Shown here: positions 9,859 through 19,387 of the stretch, piece by piece | How positions within the stretch are numbered: position 1 is the stretch's first letter | How the letters are laid out: the number at the start of each line of letters is the position of its first letter | Assembly (NCBI GenBank): GCA_902615835.1 | Contig: CACMQL010000013.1 | Coordinates: 1 to 45,120, forward strand | DNA: 45,120 nt | Direction: 5' to 3' | Origin: an uncultured Verrucomicrobiota bacterium | GTDB lineage: Bacteria; Verrucomicrobiota; Verrucomicrobiia; Opitutales; Seribacteraceae | Notes under the pieces: model-generated | What the model saw: only the letters and a program-made list of their open reading frames with translations | The model's database searches: none | What the model was told of the DNA's origin: nothing | Position numbers and translations under genes: made by a program

Positions 9859-11327
9859 CGGTACTGCTGATAAAACCCACTGCTAAAGATTTCTCGGGGA
9901 TCTAATTCTTCTTTCTTAGCAAGGAACGCTGAGAAGCCTGGATAACTTCTCCTGATTTGTTCAAGGGTCGCAAAATTTCGGTATGGCAGGTAAAAAGTGC
10001 CTCCCAAACTGTCTGCTAGATCAATCAGTTGGCCAGCCATCTTTGCAATGCCTTTTTCGGCTTCAAGGGTACGATCGATGGTAAAGAGCATGACCAATCC
10101 AAACATGTCCTCGCGAGCGTATGGAAGAGCGGAATCCACATCTTTGGCAATTTCTCTAACCGTTACATTGAGGAGACTATCATATTCTTGCTGGATAAAA
10201 GAAGCGGCCTTTTTCACGAATATTGAGAATTGATCCATGGGAACAAAATACTCCAGTAGAAGATCACGCTTAGACGGATCATGATTCCCAAAAACCTTGG
10301 CTGGCTCGCTAAGCAAGTGTGAGCGCGGGGAAGTCCCGCTCAATTCACCGCCAAAGGATCTTTCCATCCAATGGCGAAAAGATTTTCCCCGATCACTATT
10401 CAAGGAAGCTCGAAAAATTGCCCGGGATAATCGGGCTTTTCCATCAATGACATAAGGTTCAGGGTTCTTTGCGATGTCTTCACCCACAGCACTATAACTA
10501 CTCAACCATACTGTTTCAAAAAAGGACGTAGGGGCTACCGACAGTCGACCGTAGGCAAGCTCAGCGCCCTCATCCGAAATCTTATTCCATGCCTGAGGAA
10601 AATGCTCGGTCATCACTTCCCGGCTCGTGGACTGAAGAATTTGGTTGGGGACCGGGCGAATCCATGCTTCAAGGATAACCCCAAACAATCCGTACCCACC
10701 AAGGATATGCCGGAAAAGCTCACGATTCTCTTTTCTAGAGCAGATTTGAACCTCACCACTCACGGTAATCACAGAGATTTTTTCAACGCTTGAAGACACC
10801 GGTGGTCTTCCCGGTTGCCAACCATGAGCATTGACACTGAGGGTTCCTCCGACTGAAAAATCAGCATTGCTCTGCATAATCTCAACCGTCAACCCCTTGC
10901 TAACTAAAAAGTTGATCACTTCAAACCAACGGGCACCCGCTTGAACTTTTAACAACTCTCCATCCATTTCCATGCCATTCATTGAAAGTGTATTCAGTAG
11001 TATGGCTCCCTCTTGAAACGATTGCATCCCCATGGAGTGACGGGCCCCCATGGGCATGATTTTCAAATTTTCATTTTTCGCACGCGTCAAAGCCTCTCTA
11101 ATCAATAAAATCGATTCATTTAGATCGGAACTTAAATGAATAACTCCACCATGACTGGACAGGTTTACTTGACCTGCATCATCCACTTCCCGATCGGTAA
11201 GCGAATTCACTGGATTCAGGATCGGATCGGTAAAATAAAAAACGCCCACTCTGATCACGGGATAAAGTAACCATCGTGTGAAGACGGCCACTCCTACCAA
11301 AAAGATCTTTTTTACATGCTTATTCAA
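9855..11327 (-). CDS. FAD-linked oxidase of the VAO / sugar-lactone oxidase type
   Basis: 490 residues with an N-terminal hydrophobic anchor (residues 8-30). The FAD-binding type 4 domain follows: MPMGARHSMGMQ (the His is the position that carries covalent FAD in lactone oxidases), SVGGTLSVNAHGW, and the GGYGLFGVILEAWIRPVPN segment that closes the FAD domain. The C-terminal half resembles the D-arabinono-1,4-lactone/L-gulonolactone oxidase substrate domain and ends in a REIFSSGF segment. It probably oxidises a sugar lactone or prenyl-sugar at the membrane; the exact substrate cannot be told. It sits tail to tail with the porin gene. Confidence 0.78.
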   Translation of the reverse strand: MNKHVKKIFLVGVAVFTRWLLYPVIRVGVFYFTDPILNPVNSLTDREVDDAGQVNLSSHGGVIHLSSDLNESILLIREALTRAKNENLKIMPMGARHSMGMQSFQEGAILLNTLSMNGMEMDGELLKVQAGARWFEVINFLVSKGLTVEIMQSNADFSVGGTLSVNAHGWQPGRPPVSSSVEKISVITVSGEVQICSRKENRELFRHILGGYGLFGVILEAWIRPVPNQILQSTSREVMTEHFPQAWNKISDEGAELAYGRLSVAPTSFFETVWLSSYSAVGEDIAKNPEPYVIDGKARLSRAIFRASLNSDRGKSFRHWMERSFGGELSGTSPRSHLLSEPAKVFGNHDPSKRDLLLEYFVPMDQFSIFVKKAASFIQQEYDSLLNVTVREIAKDVDSALPYAREDMFGLVMLFTIDRTLEAEKGIAKMAGQLIDLADSLGGTFYLPYRNFATLEQIRRSYPGFSAFLAKKEELDPREIFSSGFYQQYR

Positions 11328-11399
11328 AGCACAAAAGAATGATACCGAACTATATGAACAGCTGCATGAATAATTTTTACGACCTGGATGCTAAACTCC

Positions 11400-11987
11400 T
11401 TAAAGAGCCCCCTCCCCCACCGCGTCATAGACCAACCGGCGGGGCGGGTTCAATTCCAATCCATAGGAGCGATTTATCACGCGGGTCCAGTTTTCATAAC
11501 GGGGATTTCTCGTAGGATTGGAAACAGCCTTGCAGACAAATTCATTCGAATCAGTGAAGAATAAAAAGTAATGATCACCATCGATGGATTCGGCCAATCC
11601 ATCTTCGAACATCTCATAGTTCTCGGTTTGCAAAGCGAAAGCAAGAGAGTCATCAAAATCCATCCGCATGGAGGAAATCTCGATCGGCCAACTGATCACG
11701 CCGCTCAGGTTGTCATCTCCTGCCTGAAATCCCTCTGCCATTACTTCCCGCAACGGTTTCAAAAAGCGTGTCACCAACAATTCGAACTTCTGTCCGTAGG
11801 TGGTTAAATCCAAAATCGTTTCCCTTCCCTTTTCTGGTAAACGAATTAACCGCAGGAAGGTACGCCCCGAATTCGGAGGGGGCAAATCCATCGACGCGGA
11901 CAAGCGGGAAGCGTGTCTCTCCATGTAATATGGGAAAGAGTGGTTTGGCATTAACGGTTCAAAAGCAATTTCGATGCCACTCGACAA
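11400..11987 (-). CDS. Hypothetical protein
   Basis: 195 residues if the TTG at 11987 is used; it is preceded by AAGGGG at suitable spacing and by an in-frame stop just upstream, so it is the first possible start. An ATG at 11951 is the alternative. No signal peptide or membrane segment is seen. The sequence is mixed alpha/beta with a central acidic part (DFDDSLAFALQTENYEMFEDGL) and a C-terminal basic stretch (RVINRSYGLELNPPRR). I do not recognise a family. Codon use matches its neighbours. Confidence 0.6.
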   Translation of the reverse strand: MSSGIEIAFEPLMPNHSFPYYMERHASRLSASMDLPPPNSGRTFLRLIRLPEKGRETILDLTTYGQKFELLVTRFLKPLREVMAEGFQAGDDNLSGVISWPIEISSMRMDFDDSLAFALQTENYEMFEDGLAESIDGDHYFLFFTDSNEFVCKAVSNPTRNPRYENWTRVINRSYGLELNPPRRLVYDAVGEGAL

Positions 11988-12058
11988 ACCTTACCCCTTC
12001 CATAACTGTTACTAATTGCAAACTACTGAATAACATAATTTAAAGCAAAAGTTAAGAT

Positions 12059-13201
12059 TTAACCGGTGCCCAAGGAGCGATTATGCTTCCGGCAAATTCT
12101 GGCAACTATTTCCTCCATTGCCTTTACATTTTCTTCCATAGACGAAACTAATTGAAACTGCACCTTGGCCCGGTTCAGGTTATGAGCCGCGTAATTAATT
12201 TTAAAGTAGGGATCACCCGCCAGATAATCAGTCAAGAAACGCAGGCCCAATTCATAGGTAATCACCAAGGGAGCCTTGGCCAGTCCCGCAATCTCTTCCT
12301 CCACCAGAAAATCTTTGGTTGCCTGAAAATATCCTTCCACAATCGCTTCAAAAATGACCGCAAGAAATTCAACATTTCTGAGATCGGTTTCGTCTTCGGA
12401 AACGGGACAGGCGGTTGTCCGAACCAGGTCCCCAAAATCATGCAAAACACATCCGGGCATGACCGTATCCAAGTCGATTGCACAGACACCTTTTTCAGTC
12501 TCTGCATCGAGGAGCACATTGTTTAACTTGGTATCATTATGGACCACCCGCACCGGTAGCTTTTCAGTCGAGAGAGCGAAACATAGACTCTCTCGATTAC
12601 TGGCAAAATCGATCCAAGTGGAAGCCTCAGCGGATCTGCCAAGTGGATCCTGTTTCAGGACCTTTGTGAAAGATTCAAACCGTTTGGAAGTGTTGTGAAA
12701 TTCTGGAATGGTCTCAATCAGGGGATCTCCGGGCAGATCGAGAAGGTCGGCCTGAAATTGTCCAAAAGTATAAGCGGCTTCGTAAGCTTGTTGCTGATTT
12801 TCCGGAACCTCGAGACATTTGACCCCTTCAATGTATTCCAACAGACGCCAATAATTACCCTCCTCATCCTGATGGTAAAAATGACCCTTCTTGGAAGGAA
12901 TAACCCGTAAACAACAACGACCTGGCTTAGTCTGTAAATGTCGGGATACCCTGGAAAAATTATCCATTAATTGCGGAGGATTTTGGAACACCAAATGATT
13001 GATCCTTTGGAGGGTGTATTTCTTCGAATGAGCCTGATATTGAAGCGTGGCCACAAAGGTATCATTGACATTTCCATTTCCGTTGGGCGTGATTTTGGTG
13101 CATTTTCCTTCCATCGAGAAATGCCCTAGCTTTTCGATTAGTTCCCTGATCCGTTGTTGTTCCAAGCTTTTTGTGTTACCAAACTTTAAATATTGGATCA
13201 A
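12059..13201 (-). CDS. APH-fold kinase, N-acetylhexosamine 1-kinase-like
   Basis: 380 residues of the aminoglycoside-phosphotransferase fold. The start of the lobe has GNGNVNDTFVA (nucleotide loop), the catalytic loop reads VVHNDTKLNNVLLD (H-x-D-x4-N) and the metal site is AIDLDTVMPG followed by HDFGDLVR. This HNDTKxxN/IDLDT pair is characteristic of NahK-like kinases that phosphorylate GlcNAc/GalNAc at O1. No phosphorylase or sugar-nucleotide gene lies next to it, so it may serve salvage of amino sugars from glycans. The ATG at 13201 gives a complete domain. Specificity is inferred only from family resemblance. Confidence 0.72.
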   Translation of the reverse strand: MIQYLKFGNTKSLEQQRIRELIEKLGHFSMEGKCTKITPNGNGNVNDTFVATLQYQAHSKKYTLQRINHLVFQNPPQLMDNFSRVSRHLQTKPGRCCLRVIPSKKGHFYHQDEEGNYWRLLEYIEGVKCLEVPENQQQAYEAAYTFGQFQADLLDLPGDPLIETIPEFHNTSKRFESFTKVLKQDPLGRSAEASTWIDFASNRESLCFALSTEKLPVRVVHNDTKLNNVLLDAETEKGVCAIDLDTVMPGCVLHDFGDLVRTTACPVSEDETDLRNVEFLAVIFEAIVEGYFQATKDFLVEEEIAGLAKAPLVITYELGLRFLTDYLAGDPYFKINYAAHNLNRAKVQFQLVSSMEENVKAMEEIVARICRKHNRSLGTG

Positions 13202-13350
13202 ACCAGAATTAGTCCATTCAACCCTGCCTTTTTCATCAGGATCAAAAGATAGGTCAGGCGTCCAAGGGGTTGCCAGTAACTTTCAAAACCGGAAAAAGAT
13301 CAATAATTGCGTTGAACCGAATGGTCAGAGAGTAAATATTTGCTCGTTTT

Positions 13351-13890
13351 ATGATAGCCTTACAGCCCAGACCTTTTTTTCTTCAAGCCTCCTTTTTTGC
13401 CGTCTTCCTTTTTCTGTTCTCTTGCACCCAACAACCACAAGAACTTTCTCCAAAGGAAAAATTTGAGGCTTACCATCAAAATTTCTTGCGTTCATGGACG
13501 GAAGCGAACCCTCTCTTTCAAAGCTCTTCCCAGGAATTGCAAATTGAAATTTTTGAAAAAAATGCCACGGCTCTGGAATACTCGGCCAACTTATTCTTCC
13601 CCCTGAATTGGACCGAATTTCAATTCATGGAAGAGTCCGATTTTGCCCAGGGGTATGAATTCACCATCCAGATGAGGTCCAGAGTGGAAGTCATTCACGA
13701 ATACAGGGATGGCAACTGGACCTTTGCCTCCGCCAGGCAGTATGATTTCAATTCCACCATGATTGAACATCTTGATGATTATAGTGAAACCATCGGAAAT
13801 GCGTGGATGAAAAGATTACCAACTGAAAAGACATTCGAGCAAAAGGAACTTTTCAAACGTATTCCTCCCAACCGGGACTATTCAATGTAG
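13351..13890 (+). CDS. Hypothetical lipoprotein
   Basis: 179 residues. The N-terminus has a hydrophobic run ending in a lipobox (LFLFSC, Cys about residue 25), so it is predicted to be lipidated and held in the outer membrane or periplasm. The mature part is acidic and aromatic-rich (EFQFMEESDFAQGYEFTIQM, VEVIHEYRDGNWTF) and looks like a compact beta-rich domain; no family recognised. It converges on the beta-propeller gene with only 4 bp between stops. Confidence 0.65.
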   Translation: MIALQPRPFFLQASFFAVFLFLFSCTQQPQELSPKEKFEAYHQNFLRSWTEANPLFQSSSQELQIEIFEKNATALEYSANLFFPLNWTEFQFMEESDFAQGYEFTIQMRSRVEVIHEYRDGNWTFASARQYDFNSTMIEHLDDYSETIGNAWMKRLPTEKTFEQKELFKRIPPNRDYSM

Positions 13891-13894
13891 CCTT

Positions 13895-15148
13895 TCAGGG
13901 ACTGGGCAAAGTCCAGCAACTCAAGGAACGGTCATCTCGCACGAACACCTGATTTCCTGCATAAGCAGGGTGGGCCCAAGTTTCTCCACAAACCTGTTGC
14001 CTCCAGTATTCGTGGTATCCTCCTGGATTGAGATTTAAGAGAACCAACTCGCCTTCGGCATTAAGAGAAAGAGCATCACCCCTGGTCTGATCCGACCAGA
14101 TTATACTGGCATGCGGGTTCCGCCCGGCAAGGGTGAGCTGGTGATCACCACGCCAGAGAATTTCCCCCGTTTTCAGGCGGAAGGCGGTCAGCCCATGGGA
14201 TCGGTCGAGTAAATAGACCACACCATCCCGGTAGAGAGGTTGAGCCATGAGACCCCTTAGTTTTTCTTCTTCCGACCAAAGCACGCGGGCCTTTCGTCCG
14301 CCATCTGAAACTTGAATGGCCCTCGATCCGTTCCAGTACCCACAGACCAGCACGATGTCTTCTTTAAAGATTGGTTTGGCGATAGACACCCCGTATTTCA
14401 CCTCATAGGGAATATTCCAATATTCCTCTCCACCCCCGATAGCCAGACCCATAATTTTGTTCGGCCCCCAGCAGATCAGCTGTTGGGCCCCGGCAATATC
14501 GATTACGATGGGTTGGGCATAGCCCGCCTTTAAGTCTTGGCCCACCGACCACCTCGTCTTTCCTGTCTTTGGATCCAGAGCTAGAATGTTTCCAATCCCC
14601 TTTCCTCCCACATGATAAAGAACATCTTCTTCGAGAATTTCAGGAGAGGCGGAAAAACCCCACAGGGGAAGGGGACAACCCTCTTCCCTGACTAGATCCC
14701 TGAGCCAAACCAACTTACCCGTATTTATGTCCAGACAAAAAGCATGGCCCATCGCCCCGAGCCCGAAAACCCGGTCTTTTGTCAGCGTCAGGGATGCCCG
14801 GGGGCCTTTATCATAATCCAGTTTTTTATACTCTGCCGGATAAACAAATTCCCAGCTTTTTTTTCCGTTTTTTCGATCAAAACACAACGCCCTTTCCATC
14901 TCCCGACCACCCTCAACCGGTGGGCGGTCCATGACCAGAACCCGATTCCCCTGAACCGTTACTCCTGAATATCCCGGGTGAATGGGGACTTTCCATCCCC
15001 TAGCCAAATCCTCTTTATCCAAGTCTTGGGCAATCGACGGACCATTCCATGTTCCGTCGCCTCGAACCCCTCTCCACTTGGGCCAATCCTCCGCATAAGC
15101 AAAGAGGAATGTTCCGAGTAAAAGAAGAGGCGAACTCATCCACTTCAT
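13895..15148 (-). CDS. Exported PQQ-like beta-propeller protein
   Basis: 417 residues with a short signal peptide (LLLLGTFLFAYA). It contains repeated propeller blades of the PQQ/BamB type: G(R/K)NGKKSWEFVYP, TGKLVWLRDL, TGKTRWSVGQ, TGEILWRGDH, each with the D-x-x-T-G-x-x-x-W turn. The opening WPKWRGVRGDGTWNG is typical of the large family of such exported proteins in Planctomycetota and Verrucomicrobiota. Its start overlaps the uvrC stop by 4 bp, so translation may be coupled even though the functions look unrelated. No catalytic metal or PQQ site can be assigned. Confidence 0.78.
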   Translation of the reverse strand: MKWMSSPLLLLGTFLFAYAEDWPKWRGVRGDGTWNGPSIAQDLDKEDLARGWKVPIHPGYSGVTVQGNRVLVMDRPPVEGGREMERALCFDRKNGKKSWEFVYPAEYKKLDYDKGPRASLTLTKDRVFGLGAMGHAFCLDINTGKLVWLRDLVREEGCPLPLWGFSASPEILEEDVLYHVGGKGIGNILALDPKTGKTRWSVGQDLKAGYAQPIVIDIAGAQQLICWGPNKIMGLAIGGGEEYWNIPYEVKYGVSIAKPIFKEDIVLVCGYWNGSRAIQVSDGGRKARVLWSEEEKLRGLMAQPLYRDGVVYLLDRSHGLTAFRLKTGEILWRGDHQLTLAGRNPHASIIWSDQTRGDALSLNAEGELVLLNLNPGGYHEYWRQQVCGETWAHPAYAGNQVFVRDDRSLSCWTLPSP

Positions 15149-16626
15149 CTCGTCTTGCCCGTTTTCAAAAAGTGGAATAAACGCTCCGCCATTTTAAGGC
15201 CAAACCCTTCCACCTCGGATAATTCCTCCTCCGTGGCCTTTCGCATTTTTTCAAGCGATCCAAAATGTTCGAGCAATGCGGCTCGCCGAATTTTACCAAG
15301 GCCCGGAAAATCATCGAGTATGGATTCTTTGATTTTCTTACTTCGTAAATCAGCATTAAACCGGTTGGCAAATCGGTGAGCTTCATCGCGGACCCGTTGC
15401 AAAAGACGAAGGGACGGATCACTCGGTTTTAGCTTGAGCTCACCCCGTTCATCGGGAAAAACAATGGTTTCTTCCCGCTTGGCCAGTCCGATGAGCGGAG
15501 GAGCGTCCGCCTCCATCACTTCAAAAGCCTTCAGGGAAGCCATCACCTGCCCCAGGCCACCATCAATGACCACCAGTTCGGGAAAGTCCTGTCCTTCCTC
15601 CACCAGTCGGCTGTATCTACGCCCGACCACTTCTTCCATCGCCCGAAAATCGTCATTGCCCACAAAACTCTTGATTTTAAAACGTCGGTATCCCCGTTTA
15701 TCCGGCTTGCCCCCCAGAAAACGCACCATCGATGCGACCACAAATGTTCCGGAAACATGAGAAATATCAAAACATTCAATGGTGTGCGGTGGCCGGCTAA
15801 GATCGAGGATCTCCCCCAGCCTTTCCAAAGCTGCCCAGTACCCCGAATCATCCTTGGGCAAAACACGGGTGAACCGACGGTTTTTTTTGATGGTTTTGGC
15901 AAGCGAATCAGCCAGATCCCGAAGTTCAGCCGCCCGTTCAAAATCCATGGCTTCCGCCCGTTTTTGCATTTCTTCGCGCAACTCAGCAAGCCAGCCTTTG
16001 GCCCGTCCCTCCAAAAACTCACAGGCTTCCTCCACTCTTTTTGCGTATTCTTCCCGGGTGGTCTCATTGTGTCCGGCAAAAATTTCCGCCCGGGCATCAT
16101 CGTAGAGACGCCACTTGCCCTCTTCCAGTTTCTCCGGCTTGGCATCGTGCAATAAAATCCCAAACTTCTTCCGCATCTCCGAAAGCGTCGATCGCAACAT
16201 TCCTGCCTGAGCGAACGGTCCGTAATAATGTGAGCCATCCTCCTTGCGGTTCCGGCAGAGGCGGAACCGGGGAAGAACATTTTGCACATCCACCCGAACC
16301 ATCAGAAACTGTTTATCATCGGTAAAATCAGTATTATACCGGGGCTTGTATTCCTTGATTAATTTTCCCTCCAACAGAAGAGCCTCAGTCTCGTTACGGG
16401 TTTCATGAGTGCCAATCTCCCTGACCATTTCGACCATGGCTCCGATCTTGGGCTGGGCCCAAATGAATTTTCGTGAACCTTGAAAATAACTGGAGACGCG
16501 TTTGCGTAAATTCTTGGCCTTTCCTACATAAATGACCTGTCCGAGACGGTCCTTCATCAGGTACACGCCAGGGACCTGAGGTAGGTTGCGGGCAACCTTT
16601 CGCATCTCAACAATTTGATTTTGCAT
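15145..16626 (-). CDS. uvrC: UvrABC excinuclease subunit C
   Basis: 493 residues from ATG 16626; a TTG two codons upstream (16632) is possible. Order of domains: GIY-YIG nuclease (VPGVYLMKDRLGQVIYVGKA, residues about 18-37, with downstream Arg and Glu), UVR motif (MDFERAAELRDLADSL, about 235), RNase-H-like 5' nuclease region (ECFDISHVSGTFVVASMV, then VVIDGGLGQV), and tandem helix-hairpin-helix DNA binding at the end (DFPGLGKIRRAALLEHFG and SEVEGFGLKMAERL). It makes the two incisions in nucleotide excision repair. It is shorter than the about 610-residue E. coli enzyme, but all named domains are present; the linker regions are reduced. It is divergent from the cinA-like gene. Confidence 0.95.
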   Translation of the reverse strand: MQNQIVEMRKVARNLPQVPGVYLMKDRLGQVIYVGKAKNLRKRVSSYFQGSRKFIWAQPKIGAMVEMVREIGTHETRNETEALLLEGKLIKEYKPRYNTDFTDDKQFLMVRVDVQNVLPRFRLCRNRKEDGSHYYGPFAQAGMLRSTLSEMRKKFGILLHDAKPEKLEEGKWRLYDDARAEIFAGHNETTREEYAKRVEEACEFLEGRAKGWLAELREEMQKRAEAMDFERAAELRDLADSLAKTIKKNRRFTRVLPKDDSGYWAALERLGEILDLSRPPHTIECFDISHVSGTFVVASMVRFLGGKPDKRGYRRFKIKSFVGNDDFRAMEEVVGRRYSRLVEEGQDFPELVVIDGGLGQVMASLKAFEVMEADAPPLIGLAKREETIVFPDERGELKLKPSDPSLRLLQRVRDEAHRFANRFNADLRSKKIKESILDDFPGLGKIRRAALLEHFGSLEKMRKATEEELSEVEGFGLKMAERLFHFLKTGKTR

Positions 16627-16710
16627 TGGCAATCGGTGTATTCTTGCGTACCTTTAAATCGCTTAAAACACAAACTATTCTACACACCCTGCCCATATCT
16701 TACATCTATT

Positions 16711-18009
16711 ATGACTGCGTCCATTCGGGTTGAAACTATAACTCTCGGGGATGAACTTTTACTCGGTATCCGGGAAAATGCCCATTTAACTTACCTTGGT
16801 AAACAGCTTGCTCACCACGGGATCGAACCAGCCGCCAACCTCGTAATTCGAGATCAGGCTGAAGACATCCGGCTCTTTTTCGCAGATTGCTGGAAAAGAT
16901 CAGACCTGGTGATCACCACCGGAGGGCTGGGTCCCACCAGTGACGATCTCACTCGCGAGACTATTGCTGAAGTACTTGATGAAGAATTAGTCTACGACTC
17001 GGATGTGGAAAATGCCATCCGGGAAAGATTCAAGCTCCTCGAACGACCCATGCCCGAAAGTAATAACCGTCAGTCCTACCGTCCGGCATCCGCAGAAGTT
17101 CTTTCCAATCCTTACGGAACAGCCCCCGGACTGTATTTAAAAAAGGACGGAAAGATTCTGGTTATGCTTCCGGGACCTGCCCGTGAGATGCATCCGATGT
17201 TTGAACAGCTGGTGGTTCCCAAGCTTCAGGCAGAAGGGATTTTTCCGGAGGTCGACTGTTACCTTCAATTACGCACAGCTGGGATCGGAGAATCTTCTCT
17301 GGCTGAAAAAGTGGAACCTATTTTCGCCGACAAAGAGGGATTGATTGTGGGATACTGTGCCCATGCCGGAATGGTGGATTTGCGGTTGAGTTCGCTGGAC
17401 GCAGAAATACTTTCCGAAGAAACACTTCATCAACTTGGGGATCAATGCCGCCAGGTACTTGGGGAAGATTTTGCTTGTTATGGGGAACGGACCCTAGCCG
17501 AAATCATTTTTCGTGAATTACACTCGCTCGAAAAAACCCTGGCGGTGGCAGAATCCTGCACCGGCGGCTTACTATCCTCCCATTTCACTGAAATCCCGGG
17601 TATTTCCAAGGTTTTTCAGGGAGGTGCGGTTTGCTACCACAATGATGCCAAGGTGCAAATGCTGGATGTGCCCGAGAGCATGCTCGAACAGCATGGTGCA
17701 GTGAGTGAGGAAGTCGCGATCGCCATGGCCACCGGAGCCTGCGAAAAATACGGAGCTGATTACGGATTAAGCGTGACTGGATTCGCTGGCCCATCCGGTG
17801 GAACCCAAGTTCTCCCTGTTGGCTCCATTTATTTAGGGTATGCCTCTCCAATCGGAGTATGGTCCAAAAAGTTGCAACTTCAGGGAGATCGGGCTTCCAA
17901 CCGAAGAAGGGCGGCCACCGCCGCTCTGGACTGGATGCGTCGAAAGCTAAGGAAATATAAACTCGAAGAAGTTTTCGCGGCTGCCGAATCCGGGCAATTC
18001 GAAATTTAA
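16711..18009 (+). CDS. cinA: CinA-family protein (COG1058 domain + NMN deamidase domain)
   Basis: 432 residues from ATG 16711, chosen because it begins right at the conserved VETITLGDELLLG start; the longer open frame upstream overlaps the uvrC start. The N-terminal half is a molybdopterin-binding-like domain (TTGGLGPTSDDLTRE, VMLPGPAREM). The C-terminal half is the nicotinamide-nucleotide amidase domain (VAESCTGGLLSSHFTEIPG, FQGGAVCYHNDAK, SVTGFAGPSGG). In other bacteria the protein recycles NMN from DNA ligase and may hydrolyse ADP-ribose. It is followed after 21 bp by holA, probably in one transcript. Confidence 0.92.
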   Translation: MTASIRVETITLGDELLLGIRENAHLTYLGKQLAHHGIEPAANLVIRDQAEDIRLFFADCWKRSDLVITTGGLGPTSDDLTRETIAEVLDEELVYDSDVENAIRERFKLLERPMPESNNRQSYRPASAEVLSNPYGTAPGLYLKKDGKILVMLPGPAREMHPMFEQLVVPKLQAEGIFPEVDCYLQLRTAGIGESSLAEKVEPIFADKEGLIVGYCAHAGMVDLRLSSLDAEILSEETLHQLGDQCRQVLGEDFACYGERTLAEIIFRELHSLEKTLAVAESCTGGLLSSHFTEIPGISKVFQGGAVCYHNDAKVQMLDVPESMLEQHGAVSEEVAIAMATGACEKYGADYGLSVTGFAGPSGGTQVLPVGSIYLGYASPIGVWSKKLQLQGDRASNRRRAATAALDWMRRKLRKYKLEEVFAAAESGQFEI

Positions 18010-18030
18010 CTTTCTTTTCCTTCCAATCCC

Positions 18031-19128
18031 ATGGCGAAAGAATCTCTGCTCGTTATTCTGGGAGACGATGACTACCTGGTCCGCCAAAAAGCGAAAGAAG
18101 TATTTGAACATCTCTGCGAAGAATTTCCAGACGATTTATCGAGGGAAATCATTGATGGCCGGGCCAGCCGGGTGGAAGATGTGGAACAAATTTTATATGA
18201 GGCAAAATCAGCCGGCGAAACACTATCTCTTTTTGGAGGCGGAAAACTCGTATGGATAAACGAGGCTAATTTTCTCAATCAGAGCAAAACCGGGGCTGCC
18301 CAGGGAACCAAAGACGCACTCGAATCCTTTAAATCCTTTCTTGGTAATCTTGGTGAGTCCAAACTCGTGCTTTCCGCCTGCCCAGTCCACCGGAATCATG
18401 CATTTGTCAAATGGTTGCAAAAAAATTCAACTTATCAGGATTTGACTAAGGAGGAAAAAGAAGATGCTGCCTTTCGTCGCTTGGTTCATGAAACCGCCAA
18501 AGAAGATGGGGTACATTTTGGGCCCGGAGCACTAGAATATCTGGCCGGCAAGATCGGAGCCCATCCAAGAATGGGGGTCGAAGAGACAAGGAAACTTTCC
18601 TCCTATCTTGGTGCAGAAGGTGGAGAGATCACTGAACAAATGATCATTGATATGGTTCCTGACTTTGGAGAAGGTGACTTTTTCGAAGCATCGGAAGCCT
18701 TTTTTTCCGGAAAACTGGAGTGGGCTATCGATGCGATCGACCGTCATTTCTTTCAGGGAAAAGATGCTCGTCCTCTTCTCGCCACCCTGCAAAACCGCAA
18801 TCGCCTTCTGATCCAGTTACGGGTGTTGGTGGATGGTGGCGAACTGGACCCGAACCAGAGACTCGGCAAAGACCAACTCGAAAGAATGGGAAGCAAATAT
18901 CTAAAACATTTCTCGAACCCGTCCGAAAAAACCACCCTTAATGTGTTTTCCCAAAACCCTTGGTTTCTGGGACGCTTGGTTCCCTTATTAAGAAAATTTT
19001 CCACCCGCCGACTGATTGATTTACAAGCTGGGCTTATCAAAGCCTTTGAAGATGTCTTAGCTCAGCCCAAGGAACAACACTCAACCATATTTAAAAACTT
19101 GGCCATTCAAACACATGCCCGTAGTTGA
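18031..19128 (+). CDS. holA: DNA polymerase III subunit delta
   Basis: 365 residues. The start LLVILGDDDYLVRQKA is the HolA N-terminus; the loader-ATPase-like core follows (LSLFGGGKLVWINEANFL, SKLVLSACPV) and the helical collar domain shows LEYLAGKIGAHPRMGVEETRKLSSYLG and ARPLLATLQNRNRLLIQLRVL. The subunit opens the sliding clamp within the clamp loader. Length fits the family (about 340-370). It lies 21 bp after the cinA-like gene on the same strand. Confidence 0.88.
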   Translation: MAKESLLVILGDDDYLVRQKAKEVFEHLCEEFPDDLSREIIDGRASRVEDVEQILYEAKSAGETLSLFGGGKLVWINEANFLNQSKTGAAQGTKDALESFKSFLGNLGESKLVLSACPVHRNHAFVKWLQKNSTYQDLTKEEKEDAAFRRLVHETAKEDGVHFGPGALEYLAGKIGAHPRMGVEETRKLSSYLGAEGGEITEQMIIDMVPDFGEGDFFEASEAFFSGKLEWAIDAIDRHFFQGKDARPLLATLQNRNRLLIQLRVLVDGGELDPNQRLGKDQLERMGSKYLKHFSNPSEKTTLNVFSQNPWFLGRLVPLLRKFSTRRLIDLQAGLIKAFEDVLAQPKEQHSTIFKNLAIQTHARS

Positions 19129-19160
19129 TTAAATTTGATACTCGGCTATATTAGGAAATT

Positions 19161-19256
19161 TCAGACCACTTTATCTGCAATCCAAAACAAAGCCATCATC
19201 AGTGCACAGAACACAAGGATGAAACCCCAATTCTCTCTGTATAAATTATTACGCAT
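19161..19256 (-). CDS. 31-residue single-TM microprotein
   Basis: ATG at 19256 with a strong AGGGGG ribosome site five bases upstream; 31 codons ending in TGA. The peptide begins with a charged segment (MRNNLYREN) followed by one hydrophobic helix (WGFILVFCALMMALFWIA) and ends DKVV. This is the layout of small inner-membrane proteins with N-in topology. It stands alone between holA and the lipocalin gene. No homolog can be named by eye; function unknown. Confidence 0.55.
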   Translation of the reverse strand: MRNNLYRENWGFILVFCALMMALFWIADKVV

Positions 19257-19387
19257 ATAAACCCCCTAAAAAGTTATCATCATTTTGCAAAATACATGCC
19301 AAACTTTTCTGGCTTACTTTTTTGTTCTTTTTTTTCTTCCCTTCCTCTCCCGGCGAAATTTTCAAGAGTCAGTTATCAAAAATGATT

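Noticed and set aside
10812-10825. A third GTTGCCAACC copy inside the FAD oxidase gene
   Set aside because: Only the 10-mer matches; the surrounding spacer sequence is absent, so it is chance.
12152-12698. Several plus-strand open frames of 114-124 codons
   Set aside because: All are antisense to the kinase gene, whose catalytic motifs are clear on the minus strand.
15543-16289. Long open frame (248 codons) on the minus strand
   Set aside because: Lies wholly inside uvrC in another frame; composition is Trp/Arg/Lys-rich as expected of a shadow.
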